Assembly: GCF_963517015.1 (NCBI RefSeq)
Contig: NZ_CAUQDV010000001.1
Span: 434,001 to 498,000 of the forward strand
Direction: 5' to 3'
DNA: 64,000 bases
Source: an uncultured Devosia sp.
GTDB taxonomy: Bacteria > Pseudomonadota > Alphaproteobacteria > Rhizobiales > Devosiaceae
Below are positions 40,825-49,336 of this stretch, one piece after another. Made by a program: the position numbers and the translations under genes. Position 1 is the stretch's first letter. Every line of letters starts with the position of its first letter. The notes under the pieces are model-generated. The model was not told the origin of the DNA. It worked only from the letters and a program-made list of their open reading frames with translations, and made no database searches.

Positions 40825-42087
40825 CTATTGGTTCACGCTGAAGCCGGGAATCGTGAGTTGACGCGTCAGCCTGATCAGATCGGTCGGACCCGGTCTCGAG
40901 CGCCTGCGCCTGCGGTTGCCTGCGGGATTAATCAGATCGATCTGCTTTTCGTCATGCAACAGGGCGATGGTGCTTTCGATCTGCTCGCGAGTAGCCGCCG
41001 TCTGATTGGCCACCTTCGTCAGGAACTCGAGTACGGTCGTGGCCTCTGCGTCCTGTATTCCCTCCAGCCGGTAAGGCAGGTCATTGGCCATCGCCATCCG
41101 GATATCGTCGTCGGCCCTCTTGTCGAACCCGAAATCGAATGCGACCCCATCTTCCCAAGCAGGGTCGAACCCGAGCATTTCCATGCCGGCGCGCCCGCGG
41201 TGCAAGGAGGCGTTCCCGACTTTCCAATGACTTTCGACCATCACGTTTCGTGCCGTGACAAGTTTCGAGAGATGGACGATCCAAAGATCGCGCTGCGCGC
41301 GTTCCGACCTCAAAAAGAACGGCGTGAAGAACGGCGCACCTGTAAGGTCCCGTATGTCTTGAAGCAGCAGCCTGGGGATCAGGTATTGATATCCGGCCTG
41401 CCCCTTGGCGGCCATGTATTCGGACAAGCGGTTGCCCTCTATCCCGATCCTGTGCATCGCTTTGGCGAAAGCGTCGCTCTCGTTGAGGTAGGACAATAGC
41501 CAGTCGACAGCGAATGTCAGCAGAACCTCCGCCCTGGGAAGGTCCTGCAGAATGGTGCGAATGGTCGAGAACTGGACCGCGCTCCAGCCTTTCTGATCGA
41601 GAACGAACAAAGATCGACCGCCTCGGTGACGGATTTTGATCTCTTCCACGATCGAATTCCAGTTCTTCTCGAACTCGCCCTTGATCAATACGATCCGTCC
41701 GCCCGCGATATCGTCGCCGAAGCCTTTCTCGACCAGCGTCCGACGCAGGTACTCGAGGGTATCCGCCTTGGCCTCCACGAAGTAAAACCTGGCATCGAGC
41801 GTAAGCGGCTTCCGTCTGCCCTCGTTGAGCCGGGCTTCCGCGCGGGCGACTGCATCCAAAAGCACGAGCGGCGACCCCGGACGATCCTCCCCCTGCAGAA
41901 GGTAGCTGCCGCCGCCGGAAAACCCGTCCACCAGAGAGATGGATATGCGATCAATCTGGGGGTTCACCGATATCGTGGCGAAGTACCTGTCCAGATAGTG
42001 GGCGAGGAGATTAAGTTTTGCGTGGCTATGGCTTTCGATTTTCGGCGGCGCCGCTCCCGGCCTCCAGACAAAGTCGTCAGTCGCCAT
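40825..42087 (-). CDS. Three-Cys-motif partner protein TcmP-like (divergent copy)
   Basis: This 420-residue protein has a Rossmann-type start, KLNLLAHYLDRYFATI then ISLVDGFSGGGSYL, and SLFVLDQKGWSAV downstream, matching the TcmP family's methyltransferase-like layout. It differs from the neighbouring TcmP in length and in a C-terminal extension with an Arg-rich run (NRRRRRSRPGP). ATG 42087 has a GGGGGAG site. It is divergent from the second tcmP gene across 182 bases, so they probably share a regulatory region. Function in the family is unknown. Confidence 0.8.
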   Translation of the reverse strand: MATDDFVWRPGAAPPKIESHSHAKLNLLAHYLDRYFATISVNPQIDRISISLVDGFSGGGSYLLQGEDRPGSPLVLLDAVARAEARLNEGRRKPLTLDARFYFVEAKADTLEYLRRTLVEKGFGDDIAGGRIVLIKGEFEKNWNSIVEEIKIRHRGGRSLFVLDQKGWSAVQFSTIRTILQDLPRAEVLLTFAVDWLLSYLNESDAFAKAMHRIGIEGNRLSEYMAAKGQAGYQYLIPRLLLQDIRDLTGAPFFTPFFLRSERAQRDLWIVHLSKLVTARNVMVESHWKVGNASLHRGRAGMEMLGFDPAWEDGVAFDFGFDKRADDDIRMAMANDLPYRLEGIQDAEATTVLEFLTKVANQTAATREQIESTIALLHDEKQIDLINPAGNRRRRRSRPGPTDLIRLTRQLTIPGFSVNQ

Positions 42088-42269
42088 GTCTCCCCCTCGA
42101 ATTCTTATTCGAACTACATGCCCGACACGGAGCCGGTTTGTGAATTCGAATCCATGCGACTTGGCGATGGCGTTCGATATCCTCTAATAACACCTGAACA
42201 TGGAAAAAAACGTGAAGACTTGCCGTTGGTCACTATGAAACAAAGGCTTCTTTGGTTCGGAGATCGGCC

Positions 42270-43160
42270 ATGACGGAAGGACTCGACGAGCACAGGTTCG
42301 GTTCGGACGACACCGAGATAAAACTCGAGCTGGTCCGCCGATATCTGACCTCGTACTCGACCGCGCTGGGCGGAAAGTTCCGGCTTTGGTATATCGACGC
42401 GTTCGCGGGCACCGGTAGCCGTACGATCAAGCATTTGGCCCGGGAAGGCGACTTCGTCACGACGGATAGTGCGGAATGGGTGGAAAAGCGCCCGGGCTCG
42501 GCGCGTATCGCCTTGGAAATCCAACCCTGGTTCGATCGTGTTACGCTCATGGATTCCAAGCCTCGCCACGTGGCGGCACTTGAGAGATTGAAAGCCGAAT
42601 ATCCCGGGCGAGAGATCGAGATCGTGTCCGGCGACTGCAACAGATTTCTTCAGGCCGAGATCGCCAAGGCAGACTGGTCGGGACAGAGAGCGGCGCTTTT
42701 CCTGGATCCATACGGCATGGAGGTCGAATGGAAGACCTTAACCGACATCGCGGCGACCCGGTCGATCGACGTTTGGTATCTCTTCTCTCTTGAAGGCCTT
42801 TACCGGAACGCCGCGCACGACATCCAGGACGTTGATCCCGCCAAGCGCGCCGCGTTGACCAGAATGCTCGGAACGGATGCGTGGGAGCACGAACTCTACT
42901 CGGAGTATCTACCACCGTCCGACTTGTTCGACGAAACCCCCGCCGAGGAGCGACGACGGAACCTGGACGTTGCCGGACTGGAAGCCTATGTCACCGGAAG
43001 GTTGCGAACCGTATTCCCGATGGTCCTCGAGCCTTACGCGCTACCTGTACAGCGGAAACCACAGCGCTTCTCTCTCTTCTGCATGATCTCCAACGACGAA
43101 CCCAGGGCAATCGGATTGGCGAGACGGATCGGCGATCACATACTCAAGGCAGGCAAATGA
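42270..43160 (+). CDS. tcmP: Three-Cys-motif partner protein TcmP
   Basis: This 296-residue protein begins MTEGLDEHRFGSDDTEIKLE. Family blocks are KFRLWYIDAFAGTGSRT (glycine loop like a SAM-binding site), ERLKAEYPGREIEIVSGDC and ALFLDPYGMEVEW. ATG 42270 has GGAG 7 bases upstream; the frame opens earlier with a TTG that lacks a site. TcmP takes its name from occurring beside three-Cys-motif DUF5131 proteins, and here that gene converges on it, the two 3' ends overlapping by 25 bases. Confidence 0.88.
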   Translation: MTEGLDEHRFGSDDTEIKLELVRRYLTSYSTALGGKFRLWYIDAFAGTGSRTIKHLAREGDFVTTDSAEWVEKRPGSARIALEIQPWFDRVTLMDSKPRHVAALERLKAEYPGREIEIVSGDCNRFLQAEIAKADWSGQRAALFLDPYGMEVEWKTLTDIAATRSIDVWYLFSLEGLYRNAAHDIQDVDPAKRAALTRMLGTDAWEHELYSEYLPPSDLFDETPAEERRRNLDVAGLEAYVTGRLRTVFPMVLEPYALPVQRKPQRFSLFCMISNDEPRAIGLARRIGDHILKAGK

Positions 43161-43888
43161 TCCCAGGTTCGACCGAGATATGTCCTGCCCGATGCCTTCT
43201 TGTTACGTCCGCCCCATTGCTTAAAGAAGAACGCCGCCCCGTAGCGCTGGCAAGCGATCCGGATTTCCTCCACCCATTGCTGCTCCATCGGCCTGGCCTT
43301 CGGACCAGATTCCCCGCCGACGATCGCCCAGTGTACGTCGGATAGGTCTGCACTGCCGACCGATCCGAGGAGGGGCTCGAACGATACGAAGCGTATTGCT
43401 GCCGGCACTTTGCGGAGGTCGTCCAGGCGGCCGATCACGCGGGTGTCCTCTACGCTGGTGCCCAACCATGCGTTTGGCAGAACCTTGAATTGTGGGAGCG
43501 AAAGAACCTGCGCCATGCGCGCGGGCCGCTTCGTCAGGATCTGGTAGGTGTGGCGCGGCGTCTCGGCCATGGTTTGCCAAACGCTCTCGATGAACGACGC
43601 CGGAACATCGTCGTGGAACAGATCCGACATGGAGTTGACGAAGATTCTTCGTGGTTTCGACCACTTCTTGGGCACGTCGAGCGATGCGAAGTCCAAACGC
43701 ACTTTTCCGGTCCAGACCGCGCGCCCACCGCTCTTACGCGTCAATCCTTGGTATTTCTCAAGTTCCATAGCCTCGAGACGGGCCGCCATCCGCATCGCGT
43801 AGCAGTTCGTGCAGCCCGCGGTTATGATCGTGCAGCCGGCCACGGGGTTCCAAGTGGCATCCGTCCATTCGATCGAGGTCTCGGCCAT
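43136..43888 (-). CDS. DUF5131 / phage Gp37-Gp68-type three-Cys protein
   Basis: The 250-residue product starts MAETSIEWTDATWNPVAGC and shows the three cysteines as C-x6-C-x2-C (GCTIITAGCTNCYAMR). It also has the conserved KWSKPRRIFVNSMSDLFH, HTYQILTKRP and GGESGPKARP segments. The cysteines probably hold an iron-sulfur cluster, and distant similarity to radical-SAM enzymes has been proposed for the family. ATG 43888 has a GGAGGG site; the frame is open further upstream without one. Its pairing with TcmP suggests a joint nucleic-acid or tRNA modification role, unproven. Confidence 0.9.
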   Translation of the reverse strand: MAETSIEWTDATWNPVAGCTIITAGCTNCYAMRMAARLEAMELEKYQGLTRKSGGRAVWTGKVRLDFASLDVPKKWSKPRRIFVNSMSDLFHDDVPASFIESVWQTMAETPRHTYQILTKRPARMAQVLSLPQFKVLPNAWLGTSVEDTRVIGRLDDLRKVPAAIRFVSFEPLLGSVGSADLSDVHWAIVGGESGPKARPMEQQWVEEIRIACQRYGAAFFFKQWGGRNKKASGRTYLGRTWDHLPALSM

Positions 43889-44193
43889 CCGGCACCCTCC
43901 GTTTGCCGAGTTCTGTTGCACAAAAATGGTTAAAATTTGGGTCGCCGATCCGCGGTCTTCAGGCCGTTCACCGTCGGTCGACAATTCGCGGCGGTACGCC
44001 GAGGCGGCACGAAGGCCTTTGTCTCCACGGGCTAGGTCGCCGGATTAACGCTAAGGAGCGCCGGCTCGATACGTCGCACGAAAGTTCGGTTACACTTAAC
44101 AGATGGTGGATTTCAGGCCAGTATAACCGTTGTCGCGCGGGTAGAAGACACTGGCATGGACAATCGATCGATGCCCGACGCGAAAGGAACAAA
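43889..44193. other. Divergent intergenic region between DUF5131 and dCTP-deaminase genes
   Basis: This 305-base stretch holds the promoters of two divergent genes. An open frame runs through from 43903 in phase with the deaminase but lacks family sequence. In the described AvcD systems an inhibitory small RNA is encoded just upstream of the deaminase; I see no clear terminator or promoter pair here to confirm one. Confidence 0.45.
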
Positions 44194-45858
44194 ATGGCCG
44201 AGCCGACTCCAGTGACCCGACTGCGCCCGACCTCGAACAGCCGGCGCGACAGCAAGGCGGTGCTTGCGGATTCCCGCTCGCGAGAACTGTTCTTCGGAGT
44301 CGTCGGTCCGGTCGGCGCAGGCGGGTCTCAAGCCGTCAAGGCGCTTGCCCGTGTCTGCGAGGCAAAGGATTACCAAGTCGAGATCGTCAAGGCTAGCGAC
44401 CTCATCAGAGCTTGGGCGGAAGCGCAAAGCTTGGACGTTCCTCCCGTCGAACCGAAAACGCTGGAAGGGGTTACCCGCTTCCAAGACCTCGGCGACTCGA
44501 TGCGTGAGTTGGACGTCGCCGAGGTCGCGAAGGCCGCCATGCGCGAAATCGCCAAACGCAGAGCCTTGAGGACCGGACAGGAGTACCGGCCCGGAGAGAC
44601 GGTCGTCCCGGATGACAAAGCCCGTGTTTACCTCATCGACTCCATCAGGCACCCGGCCGAGATCCACCTTCTACGACGTACTTACGGCAACGCGTTCGGG
44701 CTTATCGGTGTGGTCTGTGAGGAAACCGAGCGCACCAAGCGCATTCTGGCCAAATACTTCCGCGGGCCGGAACAGAACAGGCTGGAAACCAAGGCAGCGG
44801 TGGCGCGCTTCATAACCCGGGATTCGGACGATCCGGACAAAAAACACGGCCAGCACGTTACCGAGGCGTTCTACGAGGCCGATTTCTTTATCGACAACAC
44901 GGCAAACGATCCGGAAGGCCAAGCGCAGTTGCTCGACACGGCACTCGAGAGGTTCGTTAACATCGTCGCCCACCATCGCGTCGAGCGTCCGACGATCGAA
45001 GAGACTGCGATGCACCATGCCCACTCGGCCAGAGTGCGTAGCGCTTGTCTTTCGCGTCAGGTCGGAGCGGCCTTGGTGGACGCAGGCGGCACGGTCGTCG
45101 CCACTGGCACCAACGAAGTGCCTGCTGCCGGAGGCGGTGTGTACGGAGAACGGTTCGCCGTCAACGCCAAGGCGTTCGAGGATCATCGGTGCGCTTTTCG
45201 GGCCGACCAGTTCTGCAGCAGCAACCGCGAACAGAACGCCATCATCGCGGATCTCATAGAGCAAATCCCCGAACTCAAGGCTGTGGTGGACAAGGGCAAG
45301 CTTGCCAATAGCATACGCAAGACCCGCCTCGGCGGCTTGATTGAGTTCAGTCGCGCGGTGCACGCCGAAATGGACGCGTTGCTGTCGGCAGGTCGCGATG
45401 GCGTGTCAACTATCGGTACGCGCCTGTTCGTGACCACGTACCCGTGCCACTATTGCGCCCGTCATATCGTGAGCGCCGGGGTGTACGAGGTTCAATACAT
45501 AGAGCCATACCCGAAGAGCCTCGCGACGAAACTTCATAGCGACGCGATCGAGGTAAATCCGGCAATGTGGAATACGCCGGTGATCGGGTCGGACACACCC
45601 GGGGAAAGGCAGGCCGCGGGATCGTCGCAACGACGAGGCGAAGGCGAACTCGAAAAAACCAAATCGCATTCCAACAAGGTTCTATTCCGCCCGTTCGTGG
45701 GAATAGCGCCGAGAATGTACGTACGCGCATTCGAGAAGACGTGGCAGCTGAAGAATAAGACAAGCGGTATTTTCGAAATGAACCCGCCGGAGTGGGGTAG
45801 CGAATGGTCCACGTTAACGGTAGCATATCCGGAACTGGAAGCGATTTTAGCGAAATGA
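44194..45858 (+). CDS. Anti-phage dCTP/dCMP deaminase (AvcD/DCD-like)
   Basis: This 554-residue, two-domain protein has an N-terminal P-loop dNMP-kinase-like domain, with a modified Walker A GVVGPVGAGGS near 35-45 and DSIRHPAEIHLLRR. The C-terminal zinc deaminase has HAE at 390-392 and PCHYC at 417-421; an insert with additional cysteines (RADQFCSSNREQNA) lies between. This fusion is the architecture of anti-phage deaminases that drain dCTP during infection. ATG 44194 has AAAGGAAC upstream. The next gene starts one base after the stop. Confidence 0.9.
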   Translation: MAEPTPVTRLRPTSNSRRDSKAVLADSRSRELFFGVVGPVGAGGSQAVKALARVCEAKDYQVEIVKASDLIRAWAEAQSLDVPPVEPKTLEGVTRFQDLGDSMRELDVAEVAKAAMREIAKRRALRTGQEYRPGETVVPDDKARVYLIDSIRHPAEIHLLRRTYGNAFGLIGVVCEETERTKRILAKYFRGPEQNRLETKAAVARFITRDSDDPDKKHGQHVTEAFYEADFFIDNTANDPEGQAQLLDTALERFVNIVAHHRVERPTIEETAMHHAHSARVRSACLSRQVGAALVDAGGTVVATGTNEVPAAGGGVYGERFAVNAKAFEDHRCAFRADQFCSSNREQNAIIADLIEQIPELKAVVDKGKLANSIRKTRLGGLIEFSRAVHAEMDALLSAGRDGVSTIGTRLFVTTYPCHYCARHIVSAGVYEVQYIEPYPKSLATKLHSDAIEVNPAMWNTPVIGSDTPGERQAAGSSQRRGEGELEKTKSHSNKVLFRPFVGIAPRMYVRAFEKTWQLKNKTSGIFEMNPPEWGSEWSTLTVAYPELEAILAK

Positions 45859-45859
45859 C

Positions 45860-46423
45860 GTGGCGAAACCGCATCTGACACTCGTACCCGATACCGGCGG
45901 AAAACGCCCTCGTGCAATCGCATCCGACGCGAAGGTGTTCGCACGCGTCGCGACCGTGAGAAGTCCGGAGCCGCAAATCGGGTTGCAGCAGCTTTTCCTG
46001 CCGTTCGACGAGCCTGCTCCGGCCGCGCTTTCGATCTCGATCGTCGCCATGGACACGGTTCACGGAACGGTTCTGAACTCGGCGATCGTTTCCAAGCGTC
46101 CTAAGACCGTTCTCGATCTTCGCTACTCGGCCATTTTCAACCAGTACGGATCGAGCCGGGAAACCGTGTTCGGGAACCTTGCGGCGCTGGGAGCCTACTA
46201 CTCCTTCGTTTCCATGCCTTGGCACAGCATGTCGGCGCGCGATTTCATGGCGGGTGCGGAGGGACTCGTGCCGCGTGTTCGCCACGAGTTGTTGGAGCGG
46301 GAGCCGGGGTCGGTCATGTTTTTCGTGCCCAAGCCCGAGCACTCGAACATGCTGGCGACCTATCTCAACACGCTCCTCTCGTCTCGATCGAAAGTGACCT
46401 GGGTCGTCGAGCAGGTTCAGTAG
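45860..46423 (+). CDS. Small partner of the dCTP deaminase (weak DUF488-like resemblance)
   Basis: The product is 187 residues with a GTG start one base after the deaminase stop, so translation is almost certainly coupled. The middle (ISIVAMDTVHGTVL, TVLDLRYSAIFNQYGSSRE, GAYYSFVSMPW) has the strand-helix rhythm and LDLR element of DUF488-like proteins, though the match is by eye and weak. The N-terminal 50 residues are low complexity. It may modulate the deaminase or serve as a second effector. Confidence 0.6.
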   Translation: MAKPHLTLVPDTGGKRPRAIASDAKVFARVATVRSPEPQIGLQQLFLPFDEPAPAALSISIVAMDTVHGTVLNSAIVSKRPKTVLDLRYSAIFNQYGSSRETVFGNLAALGAYYSFVSMPWHSMSARDFMAGAEGLVPRVRHELLEREPGSVMFFVPKPEHSNMLATYLNTLLSSRSKVTWVVEQVQ

Positions 46424-46825
46424 TGTTAACGTAAGCCCGACATTTCTCTATCATCCGTATGGTCGGACATCCTGTCGCGGCCCCGAACTACCACGACTCC
46501 GCCCCGTTCCTTTGGATCGACGCGCCGCGCTGCCACTTTGAGAGTTTCCGCACTGAACGCATACTGGCGTGAAATATCGACCGATTTCCCAAGTGTTGAT
46601 GAGGTTGTTGCGGTTGGCATTGACCTGACAGCACGCGGCCGGCGCCAAGCCGCGCCAGGCAGCCGCTTCAAGATGATTGGTGCTATGAGTAAGGAGCGCA
46701 AAGCTGCACGTCCCGCATCCTTTGGCATCTACTGCACTGTGGGGAGATCTATAAGCGTTGCGATGGCTGAAACGCTTAGGCCTTAGCCAGCAGACCCGAC
46801 ATTCTCGCTCGTTTCGTCGCGCACC

Positions 46826-46900
46826 AATGTCTGCTTCCGGTAACGCGTGTAGCTAGATCGAACGGCCGGATTGGGGCGCTTCGCTGCTGGCCTGGCGCTG
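46826..46900. repeat. Island repeat copy D
   Basis: AATGTCTGCTTCCGG, about 20 bases, GAACGGCCGGATTGGGGCGC, then TTCGCTGCTGGCC. It shares the TGTCTGCTT arm and the TGGGGCGC core with copies C and E. It lies in the 552-base gap 46424-46975, in which I find no gene: short frames on both strands show no family features. Confidence 0.7.
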
Positions 46901-46975
46901 ACCCTAGGTCAGAAGTCTGCATAATGGACAGTAGGCACTAGGATCAGGCGCCACTTGTTGGCAAGGCCAAATGCG

Positions 46976-48022
46976 TCAACTAGGTAGACTACCCAACCAA
47001 TTGGGAATTTCCTCGTAGATTTGACCGAAATGACGATCGTGCGCGGGCGTCGAAATCTGCATAATCCAATCAGGCTGGGGAAAGATATGCAGCATGACGC
47101 TCATGAGGGCATCACCTGTCGCCGTTGTTTCCGAGACGATCGCTGCGGCTGTCGCGTCGTCGATTCCGAGCGGTTTTTCCTCGAAGAGAAGAGCCATTAA
47201 AGCCTTCATCCTAAAGGGCGCCGGTGGGTGGGTTAAGCAGTCAATTGGCGAGCTCAGCCAGTCTGACCGATCAGACAGGCGAAAGTAGAGGAACACGACG
47301 GAAACCACAAACCGGATGAGTGCCGGCCCATCTGGCGCTAGTTGATTTCGGACGATCTGCGCCAGTTCGAAATCTGCGCCACTCGACAATTCGTCATCGA
47401 AGGACTTTATCGTGTGCAGAAAAGCAAATCCGTCCGCGATGATTTCGCGGGCTTGGGATGGCACTGCGTCTCCAGGATCGCGTAGCGGAGGAGAAGGTTG
47501 GTCAACGAGCAGCGCGTCGCCTGTGCGTATGCGCCGGCGCCGTCCATGATCATTCACGATGTGTCCCATCTCGTGGAACACGACGAAACGGAACAAAATG
47601 GCAAGGACAACATAAAATAGCATCTGGCGCTCGCCTGCCTGCTTCCAGCCGATGCTCTCTAATTCCCAGTCAAAGGGGCGTCTTTCCTCGAGTAACTTGC
47701 GCGGGCTCCGCATCGACCGTTCGACGTCCGGGTTCCAGCTTGGTTCGATGTCGCCTTTCATTGCAGGGAAGACACCGCTGCTCGCGACAACGGTCGCGAG
47801 GCGGCACAACATTGAGAACATGCCCAGGTAGACCCCAACGACATTAATCTCCTCGTCTTGGACTGCTACCGCCTGCATTTCATCACTGTCGAGAAATACG
47901 AAGCTGGTGCCGACCGATCCGCATATCCCTTGGGCCTGCATCGCAAACGGGACCATCCATCCGGACAATTCGTCAGGTGCGAGTGGACGCGGAAGGTTAT
48001 TGTTCCGTAGCAGGTCTTCCAT
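46976..48022 (-). CDS. HEMGH zinc metallopeptidase-like protein
   Basis: The product is 348 residues. A gluzincin-type motif FHEMGHIVNDHG sits at about 149-160, followed by an acidic helix REIIADGFAF near 192-201 that could give the third zinc ligand. A hydrophobic run FYVVLAILFRFVV just before the motif may be a buried helix or membrane contact. ATG 48022 has a GAGAGG site; a TTG at 48040 is possible. It is framed by repeat copies D and E and stands alone. The substrate is unknown; single-gene peptidases are a recurring defence-island component. Confidence 0.7.
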   Translation of the reverse strand: MEDLLRNNNLPRPLAPDELSGWMVPFAMQAQGICGSVGTSFVFLDSDEMQAVAVQDEEINVVGVYLGMFSMLCRLATVVASSGVFPAMKGDIEPSWNPDVERSMRSPRKLLEERRPFDWELESIGWKQAGERQMLFYVVLAILFRFVVFHEMGHIVNDHGRRRRIRTGDALLVDQPSPPLRDPGDAVPSQAREIIADGFAFLHTIKSFDDELSSGADFELAQIVRNQLAPDGPALIRFVVSVVFLYFRLSDRSDWLSSPIDCLTHPPAPFRMKALMALLFEEKPLGIDDATAAAIVSETTATGDALMSVMLHIFPQPDWIMQISTPAHDRHFGQIYEEIPNWLGSLPS

Positions 48023-48151
48023 GAGGGCCTCTCTTCGCAATGCTGGTGGTCCTTTCTACTTGGATTTCGCTGGATAGTATTGCCGCTGATTGAGCAGGTT
48101 GGCCATTTTGGTACATGAGTAATCATGCTGCTTCCCCCAATCGGTTTCAGT

Positions 48152-48250
48152 GTCCGCCATGTCTGCTTTCGGGCAATCGGGGAGTCCGGTTGAGCGGCTG
48201 GAATGGGGCGCGTTGCTGCCGGACCGGTCACGACCCCATTGCTGCCGTGT
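48152..48250. repeat. Island repeat copy E
   Basis: It begins GTCCGCCATGTCTGCTTTCGGG, quoted here as GTCCGCCATG then TCTGCTTTCGGG. AATGGGG (48202-48208) and CCCCATT (48234-48240) are inverted, with CGGC and GCCG continuing the arms outward. It is the last copy before the sugar regulon and may lie near the island's right border. The rest of the gap 48023-48365 shows no gene. Confidence 0.75.
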
Positions 48251-48365
48251 CAGCACCTTCGTCCCGTCCCCGATAGCGGACAGCAGCAGTTGCGGCTATT
48301 CCATCGTGCTTGACCTACGCTTGTAGTCATCGAAGCGACTGTGTGGTGGCGAGCGAACCCGCACT

Positions 48366-49271
48366 TTAAACCGATCCGTTGACCGGCAATCTTATCGAAT
48401 ACAGGGACGTGGTCGCACAGATGTACAGAATGTTGCGCTTCGTACCGCCGAAGCAAACATTGGCTACTCGTTCTGGCACCAAGACCTTCCCCAGCAGCGT
48501 TCCATCGTGATCGTAGCAATGCACCCCATCCGCGGCGCTCGCCCAGATACGCCCTTGGTCATCTACGCGGAAGCCGTCGAAAACCCCATTCGTGCAGATC
48601 GCTAAGACGCCGTCATCGGTCAGCTCGTTGTTTTGACCGACGACGAAACGCCTGATGTGCCGTGGGCCATCGGTCATATGACTGGCGCCGGTGTCGGCTA
48701 CGTAGAGCAATTTCTCGTCGGGTGAAAATGCCAGTCCATTCGGCTGGACGAAGTCTTTGGCAACCATGGTCAGGGAGCCGTCGACGTCCAGTCGAAGCAG
48801 CAACGATGTCCCTATTTCAGACTCCGCTCTATGTCCCTCGTAATCGCTGTCAATTCCGTAGGTCGGATCGCTGAACCAGATTGAACCGTCGGATTTGCAC
48901 ACCAGGTCGTTGGGGGAGTTCAGTCGCTTGCCCTCAAGGTGCTCCGCGAGTGTCACGATGCTGCCGTCATGCTCCGTGCGCGTGACGCTGCGCGAACCGT
49001 GCTCGCAGGTGATCAGGCGCCCATCGCGGTCCATGCTATTGCCGTTGCTATAGTTCGCGGGCCTCCGGAAAACACTGACGGTGGCATCCTCCTCATGGAA
49101 GGCCAGCATACGATCATTTGGGATGTCGCTCCAAATAAGCATCCTGAACGCAGGGACGTAGACTGGCCCTTCTGACCAGGCGCAGCCGGTGTACAACCTT
49201 CGTACTTGCGCAGAGACTACCACCAAACGACGAAATCTTGGGTCGATGAACTCGAAATCGGCCACGGCCAT
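48366..49271 (-). CDS. SMP-30/gluconolactonase family lactonase (putative L-arabinolactonase)
   Basis: This 301-residue beta-propeller contains WSEGPVYVP (metal-ligand Glu), NSMDRDGRLITCEHGSR, LNSPNDLVCKSDGSIWFSDP and PNGLAFSPDEKLLYVADT, the calcium-binding residues of SMP-30 lactonases. The role inferred from context is hydrolysis of the sugar 1,4-lactone made by the SDR dehydrogenase. It is divergent from the aldolase, with a LacI operator 12 bases upstream of its ATG. Confidence 0.92.
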   Translation of the reverse strand: MAVADFEFIDPRFRRLVVVSAQVRRLYTGCAWSEGPVYVPAFRMLIWSDIPNDRMLAFHEEDATVSVFRRPANYSNGNSMDRDGRLITCEHGSRSVTRTEHDGSIVTLAEHLEGKRLNSPNDLVCKSDGSIWFSDPTYGIDSDYEGHRAESEIGTSLLLRLDVDGSLTMVAKDFVQPNGLAFSPDEKLLYVADTGASHMTDGPRHIRRFVVGQNNELTDDGVLAICTNGVFDGFRVDDQGRIWASAADGVHCYDHDGTLLGKVLVPERVANVCFGGTKRNILYICATTSLYSIRLPVNGSV

Positions 49272-49282
49272 GACTGAACCTT

Positions 49283-49302
49283 AATTGCAAGCGCTTGCAA
49301 TT
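49283..49302. promoter_or_regulatory. LacI-family operator 1
   Basis: AATTGCAAGCGCTTGCAATT is a perfect 20-base palindrome between the divergent lactonase and aldolase genes. It shares the TTGCAAGCGCTTGCAA core with the other three sites and so is the probable target of the LacI-type regulator at 54244. Confidence 0.9.
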
Positions 49303-49336
49303 CATGTTTATCCTGATCGAAACAAGGAGGACAAGA

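Noticed and set aside
40700..40900. An alternative minus-strand frame extending past the tcmP-like stop (tail with VNWRHHPPAGKS and FPWGRS)
   Set aside because: It reads like protein but has no usable start codon, is closed upstream by a TAA inside the tcmP-like gene, and the annotated frame has the more convincing C-terminus. A frameshift cannot be ruled out from one sequence.
46426..46786. Short frames on both strands in the gap after the deaminase partner
   Set aside because: No family motif, no ribosome site, and they overlap each other; treated as non-coding.
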